Assembly: GCF_016920785.2 (NCBI RefSeq)
Contig: NW_024609857.1
Coordinates: 126,969,094 to 127,033,093, forward strand
Direction of reading: 5' to 3'
DNA: 64,000 nt
DNA from: Ixodes scapularis
Lineage: Eukaryota > Arthropoda > Arachnida > Ixodida > Ixodidae
Position 1 is the stretch's first letter, and each line of letters opens with the position of its first letter. Under the pieces are notes generated by a model that searched no databases, was not told where the DNA came from, and saw only the letters and a list, made by a program, of their open reading frames with translations. The translations under genes and the position numbers were made by a program. Shown here piece after piece: positions 22,286 through 32,909 of this stretch.

Positions 22286-22454
22286 GTACGGTACAAGTCT
22301 GGATGTGATATCTAGATTCTGCGAAGTTGGTCAGGCAATTAAATGAGACGGAGAGTGTCCCGGATGCAAGAAGGCCCGGATGTGCTGGAATATTTGCCAG
22401 TGCAGGGTGACGTGTGACCATGGATCAGTAATTGTGACCGCCAGCCCGGGGTGG

Positions 22455-22555
22455 GGGGGGGGGGGGGGGGGTCTTTAACCTGCATCACGCAGTAGTGATC
22501 ACACGAACACACTGTTTTATACGAGACTCATCCAGTTCGAAACGGCCAGGAACGA
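22455..22555 (-). repeat. SINE fragment with expanded G run
   Basis: Matches the antisense SINE body found elsewhere in the window (GTCTTTAACCTGCATCACGC, then CGCACGCC- and CTCATCCAG-like blocks). In the usual GGGGTCTTTAACG context the G tract has expanded to about 20. Confidence 0.65.
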
Positions 22556-22678
22556 GCAGGAGGTTGAGGCTCAGAAAAACCTTGAAGCGACGTGGCAAAC
22601 TACCTCGCCACCCTTTGCACGCTGATAGTAATCCGATCGAACGCCGCCCGAGTGACGCTGGCATATAGTAAGTTAAGT

Positions 22679-23582
22679 TTGTGATTGTCCTGGAGGTTTA
22701 TTTTCTGGGACGGAGGAATCGCCTCGCAAAAAGCCGACACAGCTCGAGGTCGAGGAGCGTTCTACCATACAAGTGGAGTCGGAAGAGGAAAAACGGGGGG
22801 GTAGGAGGGTAGCGGGGGGGGGGGGGGGGGGGGACTTCAGCTTTCTTCCCCCCTTCCAGATGTTGCGGACTGTTAAAGAAAACAATACGGGGAAAGAGGG
22901 CGCTGTCGAGCTTATTTTAATCTGAAATTATTCATGCATATGTATAGCTACTGTCGCTCTTCACTGCATAAAAGATTGCGTAGATGGTCATTGTTAGAAA
23001 CTCGTTGTCAGAAGGCACTACTCGTCACATGCTTAGTGGTTCGGAAGTTCAAAGCTATGTCTTTTTGACATAAATACCTGTGCCAATAGTAAAAAAAAAA
23101 TAATAATAAATACGGGGATAAAAAGCTTGAGAAAAAAAAAAACATCAAGAATTCGCCGGAAGTGTTGTATTCTTGGGTATTCAGAGGTTCAGAACTTCGA
23201 AACAAGTTTCTTTTACCAAAATGTTTACAGGCTAAAAGAAACACGCCCCAAGATCGTGAAGCGAAAAAAAAAAAGATTCTTTTAATGACGTGCTGAACTT
23301 GAACACTATTAGAAATCTTCTCCCATGAGTTGATTTATTCCTTAACGTGAAAGAACAATAAATACATTATTTTGCATTCTGCAGATGGCAATGATATGTA
23401 CTGTCTGTGGTGTTAATTTAAATGCGATACCTCAAACAACTTAGATGATAATAAATATCAAGTTTAGGGCATAATTGCATGTTTGGACATTTCTTCGAAA
23501 CTCACGTTGAATAACAATAATCACATCTTAAGACGGCACTTACCTAGGCTATACATTGATCATTCTTAAAAAGTTTAACATC
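22679..23582 (+). repeat. Dispersed repeat, copy 1 (about 0.9 kb; split by LINE)
   Basis: Begins GGAGGTTTATTTTCTGGGAC and aligns along its length with 57779-58700 in the same orientation (shared blocks include GAGCGTTCTACCATAC, GGACTGTTAAAGAAAACAA and TATGTATAGCTACTGTCGCT). It ends at the LINE insertion and resumes for only a few bases after 24730. No coding function is recognisable; a non-autonomous transposon is likely. Confidence 0.8.
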
Positions 23583-24730
23583 TTTTAACAAAGCTTAACG
23601 ATATTAATATTCATCCCTCTGTTGTTAAGTGGATTTCTGAATTCCTAATTAACCATAAGCAATATTCCTCCGTTAACAACGTAAAATCTCCCACCTCTAC
23701 CGTAACGTCAGGTGTCCCCCAGGGAACCGTACTGGGCCCCCTTCTGTTCCTAATCTATATTAATGATCTCCACCTTAATATCGCTTCTTCTGTGCGGCTG
23801 TTCGCCGACGATTGTGTCATTTACCGACCCATTCTTTCAAACCATGATCATCATGCTCTCCAGGAAGACCTAGAGTCTGTAATCCATTGGTGTGAAAAAT
23901 GGCAGATGACATTAAACTTCAATAAATGTAGATCCCTATCGATTTCCCGCAGTTCGCGTGCCACACCATTTTCGTATTACCTCTCTAACACTCAAGTAAT
24001 AGCATGCTCATCTTATAAGTACCTGGGTGTTCATCTCACCTCTGACCTATCATGGACTACTCACATAACTTCTGTTATTTCTGATACTAACCGTTCTCTC
24101 GGATACTTGCGCCGTAACCTTAAACTTGCTACACCCTCCGTAAAACGACTAGCGTATACTACTCTTATAAGATCGAAATTAGAATACGCCTCATCTATAT
24201 GGTCCCCATGGCAGTCCTACCTTGCAAATAATCTAGAATCCGTCCAAAACAAAGCCCTTCGTTTTATTTATAACAACTACTCACCATATACCAGCATATC
24301 AGGATTACGCCAATCAGCTAACCTTCATTCACTTTCCTTTCGCCGCCGAGTATCACGCCTTTCTCTCCTCCATCGAATTTTCTATCACAATAGCCACCTT
24401 AAAGAATCACTGCTATCACCTCCCCATCGTATTTTCCCGCGTCTAGATCACCTATGTAAATTACGTCCAATTCGATCATCAACTGTTTCTCACCAGACTT
24501 CCACACTACCATTGGCCATCGAGGATTGGAATTCACTACCTCATAACATCGTTTGTATTAATGATACTACTAAATTTGTTGAAGCCATTACCCTCTTTTT
24601 ATCTAACCTACCTAGCTAGCTTACAGTGTTATAATTGTGTTTACTGTTGTATTTGTTTTTGTTCTATTGCCACCCCCTTGTATAATGCCCCACGGGCCCT
24701 CAAGGAAAATAAATGATGATGATGATGATC
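23583..24730 (+). mobile_element. CR1/L2-like LINE, 5'-truncated, (GAT)n tail
   Basis: The RT starts in the finger/palm region. SGVPQGTVLGPLLFLIYIND (about 23710-23770) and RLFADDCVIYRP (about 23795, catalytic FADD) are intact, followed by a long thumb and C-terminal segment to SNLPS-stop at 24619. The 275-codon frame from 23792 is undamaged, so this is a fairly young insertion. The 3' UTR ends in AAATAA then (GAT)n. Truncation is at the residues before NDINIHPSVVKW, typical of target-primed integration. Confidence 0.9.
23792..24619 (+). CDS. LINE reverse transcriptase, C-terminal two thirds
   Basis: This is the open frame of the LINE above, containing the FADD active-site motif near its start, WCEKWQMTLNFNKC, YKYLGVHLTSDLSW and a thumb ending in WNSLPHNIV. 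These blocks occur in this order in CR1/L2/jockey-type RTs. The ATG at 23792 is internal; the same frame reads upstream to about 23590. The N-terminal endonuclease is missing, so the product would not be functional. Confidence 0.85.
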   Translation: MRLFADDCVIYRPILSNHDHHALQEDLESVIHWCEKWQMTLNFNKCRSLSISRSSRATPFSYYLSNTQVIACSSYKYLGVHLTSDLSWTTHITSVISDTNRSLGYLRRNLKLATPSVKRLAYTTLIRSKLEYASSIWSPWQSYLANNLESVQNKALRFIYNNYSPYTSISGLRQSANLHSLSFRRRVSRLSLLHRIFYHNSHLKESLLSPPHRIFPRLDHLCKLRPIRSSTVSHQTSTLPLAIEDWNSLPHNIVCINDTTKFVEAITLFLSNLPS

Positions 24731-24899
24731 TCTACCATAAATATCTTCGGCTATAGCGCGCTTCAAAAATGGCACAAACGATAATCATCAAAAACCCGTC
24801 GTCCTTCCTCGCCCATTCAGAAATTTATTTCTTTAAAACTAGGCATGCCAGAACATTGAAACAAACGCCATTGCCTTTCGTAAGGAACGCAGCACCGCG

Positions 24900-25374
24900 T
24901 GTAAAAGTTCGAGAAAAAAAAACTACGATTGTACCTCACTACTTGAGTTCAAATGAAACCATCCGCTGGTCTTTCGAAGTTCGACGAGCGTCGAACTTTT
25001 ACCCTAAAAGGTCGAAGTTCGTCGAAATTCTGACTTTTCAGGATTCGAAAGTTCGACATTTTTTGAATTTCCTTGATAAATAAGTTTGAAAGTTCAAAAT
25101 TCATCGAATTTTTTGGTCAGTCAAGTTCGGAAGTTCGAAAAGCATCGACCTTTGCAGCGCAGTAAGTTCGAAAGTTCGAAAAAGATCGAATTTCTTAGCG
25201 TAATAAGTTCGACAGTTCGAAAAGCGTCGAACTTCTTAGCTCAACAAGTCGAAAATTTGACTTCCGTCGAATCTTACGATGTAGAAAATCGAAAAATCGA
25301 AATCTTTCGAACCTTTCGAACCGCTTGATTCGATCATCGAAACTTCGATTCGAAAAAAGTTCGCGGCATCCCTA
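24900..25374. repeat. Right subterminal TTCGAA repeat zone of the hAT
   Basis: Degenerate repeats of AAGTTCGAAAGTTCGAAAA with a period of about 60 bp, ending in the inverted terminal repeat and the ATTATTAT duplication. It is the inverted counterpart of 20331-20815 in motif but not in exact order. Confidence 0.75.
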
Positions 25375-25443
25375 ATTATTATATGAGGACATATGTAAGA
25401 GCATGCATTTCCAATATTTTATTTCTGATAAACATAGCCCACA

Positions 25444-25514
25444 TTAGGCCCTGTTCTTGTTATTATTATTATTACTATTATTATTATTATTATTATTAAT
25501 ATTATTATTAGATT
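25444..25514. repeat. (TTA)n microsatellite
   Basis: About 20 imperfect ATT/TTA triplets. Confidence 0.95.
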
Positions 25515-25735
25515 ATTGCTCTGATGTAGAAAATACGAAACACTAAAACTATGATATTCACCTTAAACTTTTTCTTCTTTTTTTTAATTCTTCTACCTAC
25601 AACGTGAAGCAAACGGATCAATGGCGGTATGAAGGTACACTGCATCAATTGGTTTCTGAACGTGTTAAGCTAAGATTTTGTACAGGGGTGGACAAAGAAT
25701 GTGCGTAAAGGTCATAAACATTTCACTGAACTACC

Positions 25736-25960
25736 TTACCTGAGTGAAAACTTACAGTTTGAAAACATGAAATTCACACCTACGGCGTCCGTTTGCCGAC
25801 GAAAGGCGTCAGGCTCGCGCAACAGATGATAGATGGAGGCAGTGCTCTCCGCGTCAACTGTAGGGGTCGGCGACGAAGGCACCAAATACCGCATTTTTAG
25901 TGTTAGCTTCGGTGATGACACCTGTGTTGTCGGTGTAGGTTTCCCTCCTCGTTGAGGCGC
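25736..25960 (-). other. Candidate minus-strand exon, unidentified
   Basis: A 61-codon minus-strand frame (MSSPKLTLKMRYLVPSSPTP, then ESTASIYHLLREPDAFRRQ) passes through a well-formed donor site, ACT|GTAAGT, at about 25754. It lies in DNA of higher GC content than its surroundings. I do not recognise the peptide, there is no acceptor or partner exon I can point to, and it may equally be part of a repeat. Confidence 0.2.
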
Positions 25961-26394
25961 CTCACACAGCGTAAAATCCTAGGGGAGACAGGAGGTCGCC
26001 GCCAAAACTCCGCCCGAAAACGTCGGTGAACTGTTTCGTCCTCTGGCGCTCCCCGCACCAGAAATCAAACTTCAACCGCTGGTTGGGAGCGAATCCCACC
26101 ATGAAAATGACTTACACCCCAAAACAGCACGGTTAAAAGTTGCAGACAAGAAAAACGACGCCGTAACAACCGGAGAGTGCGAAGCAGACGACCACATACA
26201 GCTGAAACTGACAATTTGAGCAGAAAAATAGCGCATCGCATCTGGCTAAGAACATGCGTATGCTATCGCAGAGGTCGAAAAAAGCGCCCCCAGTGGCCTC
26301 CTGCGAACTTACTTGTCGCCGTCTGGCGGCTGTAGCACCAATCGTAAGCCTTTCGTTAGCAGACGGATGCCATAGTAAAATTGTGTTGTGGGTA

Positions 26395-26580
26395 TGTTTC
26401 TGCAGGCGGAAGTTAGTCTGCTTTAATGGGCGTCTGGTGTCTCACCTGTAGATGAGCCAATGAAGTTACACTGCTAGCCTGGGGTCTTTAACGTGTATCG
26501 CGCAGAAGTGACACACGAACGCACGCCGGTACGACGCTCATTCATATCGAAAGAGGCAGGGGTAAAGATCAAACCCAGAA
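26395..26580 (-). repeat. tRNA-derived SINE, body segment
   Basis: Contains the antisense SINE order seen at 34.2, 34.6 and 44.3 kb: GGGCGTCTGGTGTCTCACCT, CACTGCTAGCCTGGGGTCTT, CGCACGCCGGTACGACGCTC and GGCAGGGGTAAAGATCAAAC. The tRNA-like head is truncated. Confidence 0.75.
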
Positions 26581-26700
26581 TTCCTTTTTTTTTTTTCCTT
26601 CTTTTTACTCAGGTTAGTTCACTGGCAATGTTTTATAACCTTAAAGGAGCCCTGCAATCATATTTAAGCGTCTACCTTTTCTGCGGTTTTCGCGTCTCTT

Positions 26701-26800
26701 NNNNNNNNNNNNNNNNNNNNNNNNNNNNNNNNNNNNNNNNNNNNNNNNNNNNNNNNNNNNNNNNNNNNNNNNNNNNNNNNNNNNNNNNNNNNNNNNNNNN
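26701..26800. other. Assembly gap (100 N)
   Basis: Exactly 100 undetermined bases, the usual placeholder for a gap of unknown size. The right edge is C-rich and a C run of about 24 follows at 26857-26880, a probable cause of the assembly break. Order across this point is not guaranteed by sequence. Confidence 0.98.
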
Positions 26801-26995
26801 CCCCCCTACCCCCTTGCACGCTGGGGGAGGAGGGGCAAACCACCTCCCCCTTCCCCCCCCCCCCCCCCCCCCCCCCCCCCTCGGGTCGCATAGTTTTACT
26901 AGTGATGGGCCGAACTTTTGTCGAACCTTGGGATTTGGCGGAGGGCAAACTTTTCTAAAGATTCGGCAAAGATTCCGCAAAAATACACTGTTCAT

Positions 26996-28317
26996 CATCA
27001 TCATCATCATTTATTTTCCTTGAGGGTCCGTGGGGCATTATACAAGAGGGTGGCAATAGAACAACAAGATATAGAACAGTAAACACAATTATAACCATGT
27101 AAGCTAGCTAGGTAGGTTAGATAAAGAGTGGGTTATGGCATCAACAAATTTAGTAGAATCGCTTACAGAAACGATGTTATGAAGTAGTGAATTCCAATCC
27201 TCGATGGGCAATGGTAGTGTGGAAGTCTGGTGAGAAACAGTTGATGATCGAATTGGACGTAATTTACATAGGTGATCTAGACGCGGGAAAATACGATGGG
27301 GAGGTGATAGCAGTGATTCTTTGAGGTGGCTATTGTGATAAAAAATTCGATGGAGCAGAGAAAGGCGTGATATTTGGCGGCGAAGGGAAAGTGAATGAAG
27401 GTTAGCTGATTGGCGTAATCCTGATATGCCGGCATATAGTGAGTAGTTGTTATAAATAAAACGAAGGGCTCTCTTTTGGACGGGTTCTAGATTATTTGCA
27501 TGGCAGGACTGCCATGGGGACCATATAGATGAGGCGTATCCTAACTTCGATCTTATATGAGTGGTATACGCTAGTCGTTTTGCGGAGCGTGTAGCAAGTT
27601 TGAGGTTACGGCACAAATATCCGAGAGAACGGTTAGTATCAGAAATAACAGAAGTGATGTGAGTAGTCCATGGATAGGTCAGAGTTGAGATGAACAACCA
27701 GGTATTTATAAGATGAGCATGCTATTACTTGAGTGTTATTTATGTAATACGGAAATGGTGTGGGGCACGCGAACTGCGGGAAAATGATAGGATCTACATT
27801 TAATAAAGTTTAACGTCATCTGCCATTTTTCACACCAATGAATTACAGACTCAAGGTCTTCCTGGAGAGCATGATGATCATGATATGAAAGAATGGGTCG
27901 GTAAATGACACAGTCGTCGGCGAACAGGCGCACAGAAGGGGGACATCTGACGTTGCGATAGAGGTGGGAGATTTTACGTTGTTAACGGAGGAATATTGCT
28001 TATGGCTAATTAGAAATTCAGAAATACACTTAACAACAGAGGGATGACTATTATTATCGTTAAGCTTTGTTAAAAAAACGTTGGTGTGGTACTTTGTCTG
28101 GTGCTTTGGGGAAGTCAATGAAAATGGCGTCGGTCTGAATATTTGAGTCGATGCTTGAATAAATATCTGTAAGGAAGGCGGTTAGCTGGGTTTCGCAATA
28201 GTAACATTTACGAAATCTATGCTGATGCTCAAAAAGAAGGTTATGAGAGTCAAGAAAGTTTATTATATTTGAGTAAAGTATATGCTCCATGACCTTAGAT
28301 GGAACACTGGTGAGAGA
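26996..28317 (-). mobile_element. CR1/L2-like LINE, minus strand, same family as 23.6 kb, interrupted
   Basis: Starts at the right with RT finger motifs (SLTSVPSKVMEHIL, about 28060-28317), then the palm (RLFADDCVIYRP, about 27900), the thumb to SNLPS (27104), the 3' UTR and a (ATG)n tail at about 26995-27013. Several frameshifts and stops separate the pieces (frames end at about 28060, 27843 and 27697). It aligns throughout with 23583-24730 but is more degraded and therefore older. The 5' part continues beyond the insertion at 28318-29020. Confidence 0.9.
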
Positions 28318-29020
28318 CATAATATACATTATTAAAGGCACGCGAATGTTTTGATTTATTTATTTTGCGGATACTCTATCTTGCATTCGTCCACAGTCAG
28401 CTGGTCTATTGTATTGAATCCTGGGGTAATACTTACGCTACATACTTAGATCCGGTAACTCGCTTGCAAAAACGGGCGATACGATTTGTAACATTTTCAA
28501 GAAACACTAACCCTAGTAGACCTCTTTTCCAATCGCTAAACGTGTTGCCATTCAGTTGTATTTACAAATTAAAAATAGCTCAAACAGTTCGTAAAATCAT
28601 AGAGTCTAATGAACCCCTTTCTTTGAATTTATTTCGATTTTTGAGGAGACAAACAAGGGCTGCAGCGAATTATATGTTTAATTTACCTCCATGCCATAAT
28701 GCATACGGACAAAGGCTGATAGAATTTTGTGGTGCTCTAGTTTGGAATGAGATACCTATTATTATAAAGTTGGAAAACAACTTTCTGCCCTCCTTAAAAA
28801 GATTCTTTCGTGATTATGAAATGCAGTTAAGCTAATTACTTTCTAGAACGTGATTTCTTTTGTTTCTTTGCGCATTGTATGAGTCTATTGTATTCTGCCG
28901 CTTTTTGAACCTATATTACGATTGGACCCCGGACTAGCCTGAACGGCTATGGGTCCAAACAGTTTTTGTGTATTTTGAAAGCAAGTTTGAAAATAAAGCA
29001 TTGAATGAATGAATGAATGA
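28318..29020 (+). mobile_element. Second LINE, plus strand, inserted into the minus-strand LINE
   Basis: The frame 28365-28835 encodes an RT thumb and C-terminus (YLAFVHSQLVYCIESWGNTY, then LQKRAIRFVTF, then WNEIP.I) of a CR1/L2/jockey type distinct from its host. The 3' UTR ends in AATAAAGCATTGAATGAATG, a (TGAA)n tail typical of L2-like elements. It interrupts the host LINE between the codons for RPIS and LTS. GAGA on both sides (28314-28317 and 29021-29024) is the minimal target duplication. Confidence 0.88.
28365..28835 (+). CDS. LINE reverse transcriptase C-terminal fragment
   Basis: 156 uninterrupted codons from the RT thumb to the natural stop. The catalytic palm is absent because of 5' truncation, so it cannot encode an active enzyme. 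The intact frame suggests a relatively recent insertion compared with the surrounding minus-strand LINE. Confidence 0.8.
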   Translation: MRILYLAFVHSQLVYCIESWGNTYATYLDPVTRLQKRAIRFVTFSRNTNPSRPLFQSLNVLPFSCIYKLKIAQTVRKIIESNEPLSLNLFRFLRRQTRAAANYMFNLPPCHNAYGQRLIEFCGALVWNEIPIIIKLENNFLPSLKRFFRDYEMQLS

Positions 29021-29100
29021 GAGATGGGACGGTAATTACTTATTTGTTAATGATCACCAGTTTTGTGAACAGGTATTACGTTAGCTATTTTCCAGACTTA
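29021..29100 (-). mobile_element. 5' remainder of the interrupted minus-strand LINE
   Basis: The minus strand reads KIANVIPVHKTGDH, a stop, QISNYRPIS, the RT motif that directly precedes SLTSVPSK at 28317. This proves that the DNA between belongs to a later insertion. The element is 5'-truncated near 29100. Confidence 0.88.
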
Positions 29101-29790
29101 ACGTTGATATTTCGTTTTTTCTCACAAAAAAAGGTTTAGCTGTTTTTTTTCTTAACTTAAATACAACATGTAGTTGCTATTGACACAGTTATTACTAAAT
29201 AAGGTGATATTCTGCAAGATAAGTGTATCGGTATCACTTTTGTGTGTTTACTTGCAATTTTAGTGTCTGCTTCCAGAAAGTGGCGTGACAACGAAGTTGG
29301 GTAGTAGCCGCCGCCGGCGCAGTTACGAATCACGCTACCAGAGTTCTGATTTTGAGACTTGATCAGCGCGCGCCTGCAAGTGTGTTTACATTGTTAAAAT
29401 AAAGGCAATCACTGCGTTCTTACTTTCTCTGGGAGTCGCCGTTCGGTGCGCGAAAATGAGTGCAACGGTTGCTGAGCTTTCACAAGAAGAATTGTAAATA
29501 TGCATGTTTTTCGATTTCAGTCACTTGACGTCTGCTTTGCATGAAAGTGTGCGTTCCATATTCACAACGTGCCGTTTTTAACATTTAAAGTTCCAGCTTC
29601 TGGTGTTAGGACAGGCACGGACGTTTAGAAAGACGAGGAGAGTTAGGAATGTCGGATGTGCAACGTCGAGCATGATAGATAGTTCTGTGTTTAGTTTTAA
29701 GCAGCTACATGAAAATCGTGAAATAACGCGAACTAAAAAGCAATATTATTCTGTTTTGGCACAAACTACTTGTGAGCCGAAAATAGGATT
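29101..29790. other. No recognisable gene
   Basis: Mixed-composition DNA. Short frames only (64 codons at 29603-29797) and no identifiable domain. Confidence 0.5.
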
Positions 29791-29792
29791 GT

Positions 29793-29838
<46 letters not shown>

Positions 29839-30060
29839 GTAATAATAATAATAATAATAATTTTATTTGCACTAACTGGAAGGGGCTCATATGGTGGTGT
29901 GCGGCCCGGGCTAGGCAGATAGGTGAAAACCCTCACGCAGAGCGCCTGCCAGCCCGCCACCGCGTGTGAAAAAACAAAGCCGATATATAAAAGTGCGTAA
30001 AAAGGAAAGAAAAAAAGGGCGAAAACATATATCACATTATGACGAGGATGCCACCTGCAT
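29791..30060 (-). repeat. (TAA)n microsatellite at a probable minus-strand retroelement end
   Basis: About 20 TAA triplets (29795-29861) follow, on the minus strand, an AATAAA at about 29866, after a sequence with CCGGGCCGCACACCACCATA. The layout, unique tail then AATAAA then simple repeat, is that of a LINE 3' end read on the minus strand. No coding part is visible. Confidence 0.5.
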
Positions 30061-30691
30061 CCCATACATTCTTACAAGCTCTCGTGACTGCCCCGTTTGA
30101 CGGCAGTGGGCTGCGAACACTGAGCGTAATTGTCAGTTGTCAGTCAATGTTTCAACTACCTCGTTTCATCAATGGAAAGGTCAAATGAAAATCACGTTAT
30201 CCAGAATGCACCCCATCATTTGTCACTTGCGCAGTGGACTGCGTAAATTACTTGCGGGATGGAGTAGTACATGTCCTCCACATCTATAGATGCGTGTCGA
30301 AGTTTTTAGCGCAACAAATCTCTAACGTACAGATTGAGGACCCTTTCCGAATACCAAACTCGGAACATGTCATATCCTTCCTTCAAGATCAAGGGCACCT
30401 CATCGCTTCTGGTAAATTACTTGTCGATCTTCTGTTCTTGAAGCACAAAGTATTGAAGAGAACCACAGTCGCAAAAGCTCACAAACGCACAGTTACCGTG
30501 TCGCCTACTCCACACCTCGCCGTAACCGCTGGATGTACTAAACTGTACGATGGTGACCGCGTGACTGCGCGGTTTCCATTTGCGATCCATGGCCCCGTCG
30601 CGTTCGTGCGCGCGCGCAGGCATTCGCCGAATTTTTGCCGAACTTTTTTTCTGAATTTCGGCTCGTGCGGAGCTTTGCCGAACTTGAGACT

Positions 30692-31245
30692 TTTACGGCG
30701 CAGGTGATAGACCCCCTAGCAACGACGCTCACGCCGGATTGGCTGCTCGGCAACGCGCGGGTACTTACATTGCAGATTCGGACAGCGCCGTGTACATACT
30801 CCCCCCCCCCCCCCCCCCCCCCCTTTTACCCCTGTACACGCCGCTTTGCAGCCGGTAACCCAAGCCCCGCTGTCCCCATGCATGCACATCCGTAAATAGA
30901 GTCCCATACGATTTAGTTCAGCAATGTTTTGTCGCCGACATTTTTTTTTCAGTGTTAATGGTAAAAAAAAAAAAGAAGAAATGTCGTAGATATCACCAAA
31001 TGTCTCGACAAAACAAAATGTTCGAGGAAAAAAAAAGTAGCCCACACCGTGGATAGCACGCGGGTCTGCTACGTATGAGGCAGATATCTTACAAATTACA
31101 ACTAAGTTACGCTACCGCTTCGGAAACTCGCATTGCAAACACTGAATATGTTGACGGCGGCAGCGCCTATCTCCACGAACCAGCCAATCCGGCGTGAGCG
31201 CCGTTGCTAGAGTTCGTATCGCCTGCGCGTAAAAAAAAAAAAAAA
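30692..31245. repeat. Inverted repeat pair around C run
   Basis: GCTCACGCCGGATTGGCTG with about 60 bp of flanking similarity occurs in plus orientation at 30692-30760 and in minus orientation at 31175-31235. Between lie a C run (30800-30822) and T/A-rich DNA. Probably the two ends of a non-autonomous element or two facing copies of one repeat. Confidence 0.65.
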
Positions 31246-31451
31246 AAAATGCCCCCGCGGGTCCGGGGGCGGTGCCCTTGGTATAGGCAACCTGCAATGC
31301 AGTTTGGCGCTACACGTTGCGCCATCTAGCGGCTGCAAAATAAAGAAACTGGGTAGGCGAGGACTACGCGGGCGGCGGGTCGCGGGGGCTGCGGGTGGGC
31401 GCATCCAGAAACCACGTGTGAACGTTGCATTTCGGATCGGCGTGAGCTTTT

Positions 31452-31997
31452 TTGGATCCGTTTTTCGTAAAAGTAAGTCCCAATTTCACCTCACCGGGTT
31501 CCTGTGACATCTCGCCTACTCCTAGAGTTCCCCCAAGAAATAAACATTGCTACTGCTGCATGAAAGACGGCCACAGTCGCAAAGGTGACTCAAGGATCAG
31601 ACTTCACCCGCTTCACCGCTTCCCCAGCTTCCTGGGAAGCGACACGGCGACAAAAGTGGATTACTGCAGTGCGACGCAACAAGTAAGTGAATTTTACAGA
31701 AACTGTTGCGAGGGAAGTGAACGAAAATATATGTGCAGGCTTGGAAAGTGGTCGGACGAACTCATTTTGCAGATTACTCGGCGAAATAACATATTTATAC
31801 AAGTTGTATTACGAGTCGCTTTGACAGCCACATTAAGAAAATACGATAGGAACAATCGCGGCGATTGTTGCTTCGCGGCGTCGAGAATCGGGCGATCAGG
31901 TCTTCAAGCGAAAGGCCCGTCGGCCCGTTCCGGCAATTCTAATGCCGTTCGGCACGCGTGGTCGCAACCAAAACCTTCCAAACCTGCGAGTTTTTGA
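31452..31997 (+). other. 181-codon open frame, unidentified, zinc-finger-like start
   Basis: The longest intact frame in this part. It begins with a Cys/His-rich segment (HCYCCMKDGHSRKGDSRIRL, then HRFPS) that vaguely recalls a THAP or related zinc module with its RLHRFP step, but the second Cys/His pair is not where a THAP domain would place it. A good donor sequence, CAACAAGTAAGTG, lies inside at about 31678. It may be one exon of a broken gene or transposon. Function unknown. Confidence 0.25.
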
Positions 31998-31999
31998 AT

Positions 32000-32489
32000 A
32001 GTGGATTTTTGTAGCACAAAGTTTTGTTTGTTTCAGCAACCAGATTTAATGCTGAGTCTGGTAACAAAATGTGACGGCGTGCAGCTGCCAGAAAGCAGCA
32101 TGCTAAAGTTCTTCTTTAGGAAAATCTCATGCGAAGCGTAAATATCCTTCTTACTTTGTTGCCTGTCGCCATTTTACACCAGGCTTTGCAATGTGCGTAC
32201 GGTTCTGTGGCATGCGGAGTTTGGTTTTTATTACCCAAATTTTATTCTAGTGTGTGTGGGCGTCGGGAGGAGAGGACGGCCGAGCGAGGCGCGAGCGGGG
32301 GCCAGCTGGCAAGGAAAGAGGAAGAGCGTGCTGCGCGAGTCTGGGGTGCCTGGGGCCGGGCAGGAACGATAGAGCCGTTCTGGCTGGTCTGGCCCATGGC
32401 GATTCCCGGGAGCATTCTACCAGCGAAGTTCGGATCAGGACCGGCGGAAGCGGAAGCGGCGAACCCTGACCATACTGGCCTAGTCCATG
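32000..32489. other. GC-rich stretch, no gene recognised
   Basis: GC-rich, purine-rich DNA (32250-32480) next to the inverted duplication arm. A 127-codon frame crosses it without any recognisable domain; low-complexity GC bias explains its length. Confidence 0.4.
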
Positions 32490-32909
32490 ACGATCCCGGA
32501 GGCGTATTTTGAAATCCTACCCATTACAGGGGGGCGGAGCTAAGGAAAAAACAAAAACAAACAAAACAAAACTATGTCGGCTCCTATTGGTCCACGTGAC
32601 TATGACGTCATTGGCTGTTCCCTTTAGCGGCAGCAGCCCCTTTTTTATTTTTCTGTTTTAATTACAAATGCGCTTTAATAGACACTTGCGCGATGTGCAA
32701 TAATAGTTAAAATAGTTAGCGATGCTTTTAATTAGGAACAAAAGTCGTTGCGCTAGCATTAAATAACGTCCAAAGATGCGATTGCACGGCCGAGACCACG
32801 GCACCACGGCCGAGACGGCGCGGACGGACGTGTTTACGCTGATGTGCGCGCGGGCTTTATCTCGCACGCTTCCAAAGGTTTGTGGTTTCTAGTTTATGTA
32901 ATTGTGTTT

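Larger units (their letters stand above)
20331..25374. mobile_element. 5.04-kb hAT insertion with exact 8-bp target duplication, carrying nested elements
   Basis: The left end starts TAGGGATGTCGCGAAC and the right end, reverse-complemented, TAGGGATGCCGCGAAC: 15 of 16 identical and fitting the hAT rule (C/T)A(A/G)NG. ATTATTAT stands immediately before (20323-20330) and after (25375-25382), an exact 8-bp duplication. Both ends carry hundreds of bases of TTCGAA-rich subterminal repeats. Between them lie a GATTAC-rich element, a dispersed repeat and a LINE. No transposase frame is left, so the copy is either a non-autonomous hAT or one whose core was displaced. Confidence 0.85.

Noticed and set aside
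26900..30700. hAT with left end TAGTGATGGGCCGAAC and a right side near the GCCGAAC repeats at 30.6 kb
   Set aside because: Subterminal motifs are similar, but no right terminal repeat or AGTTTTAC duplication was found, and the gap nearby makes order uncertain.
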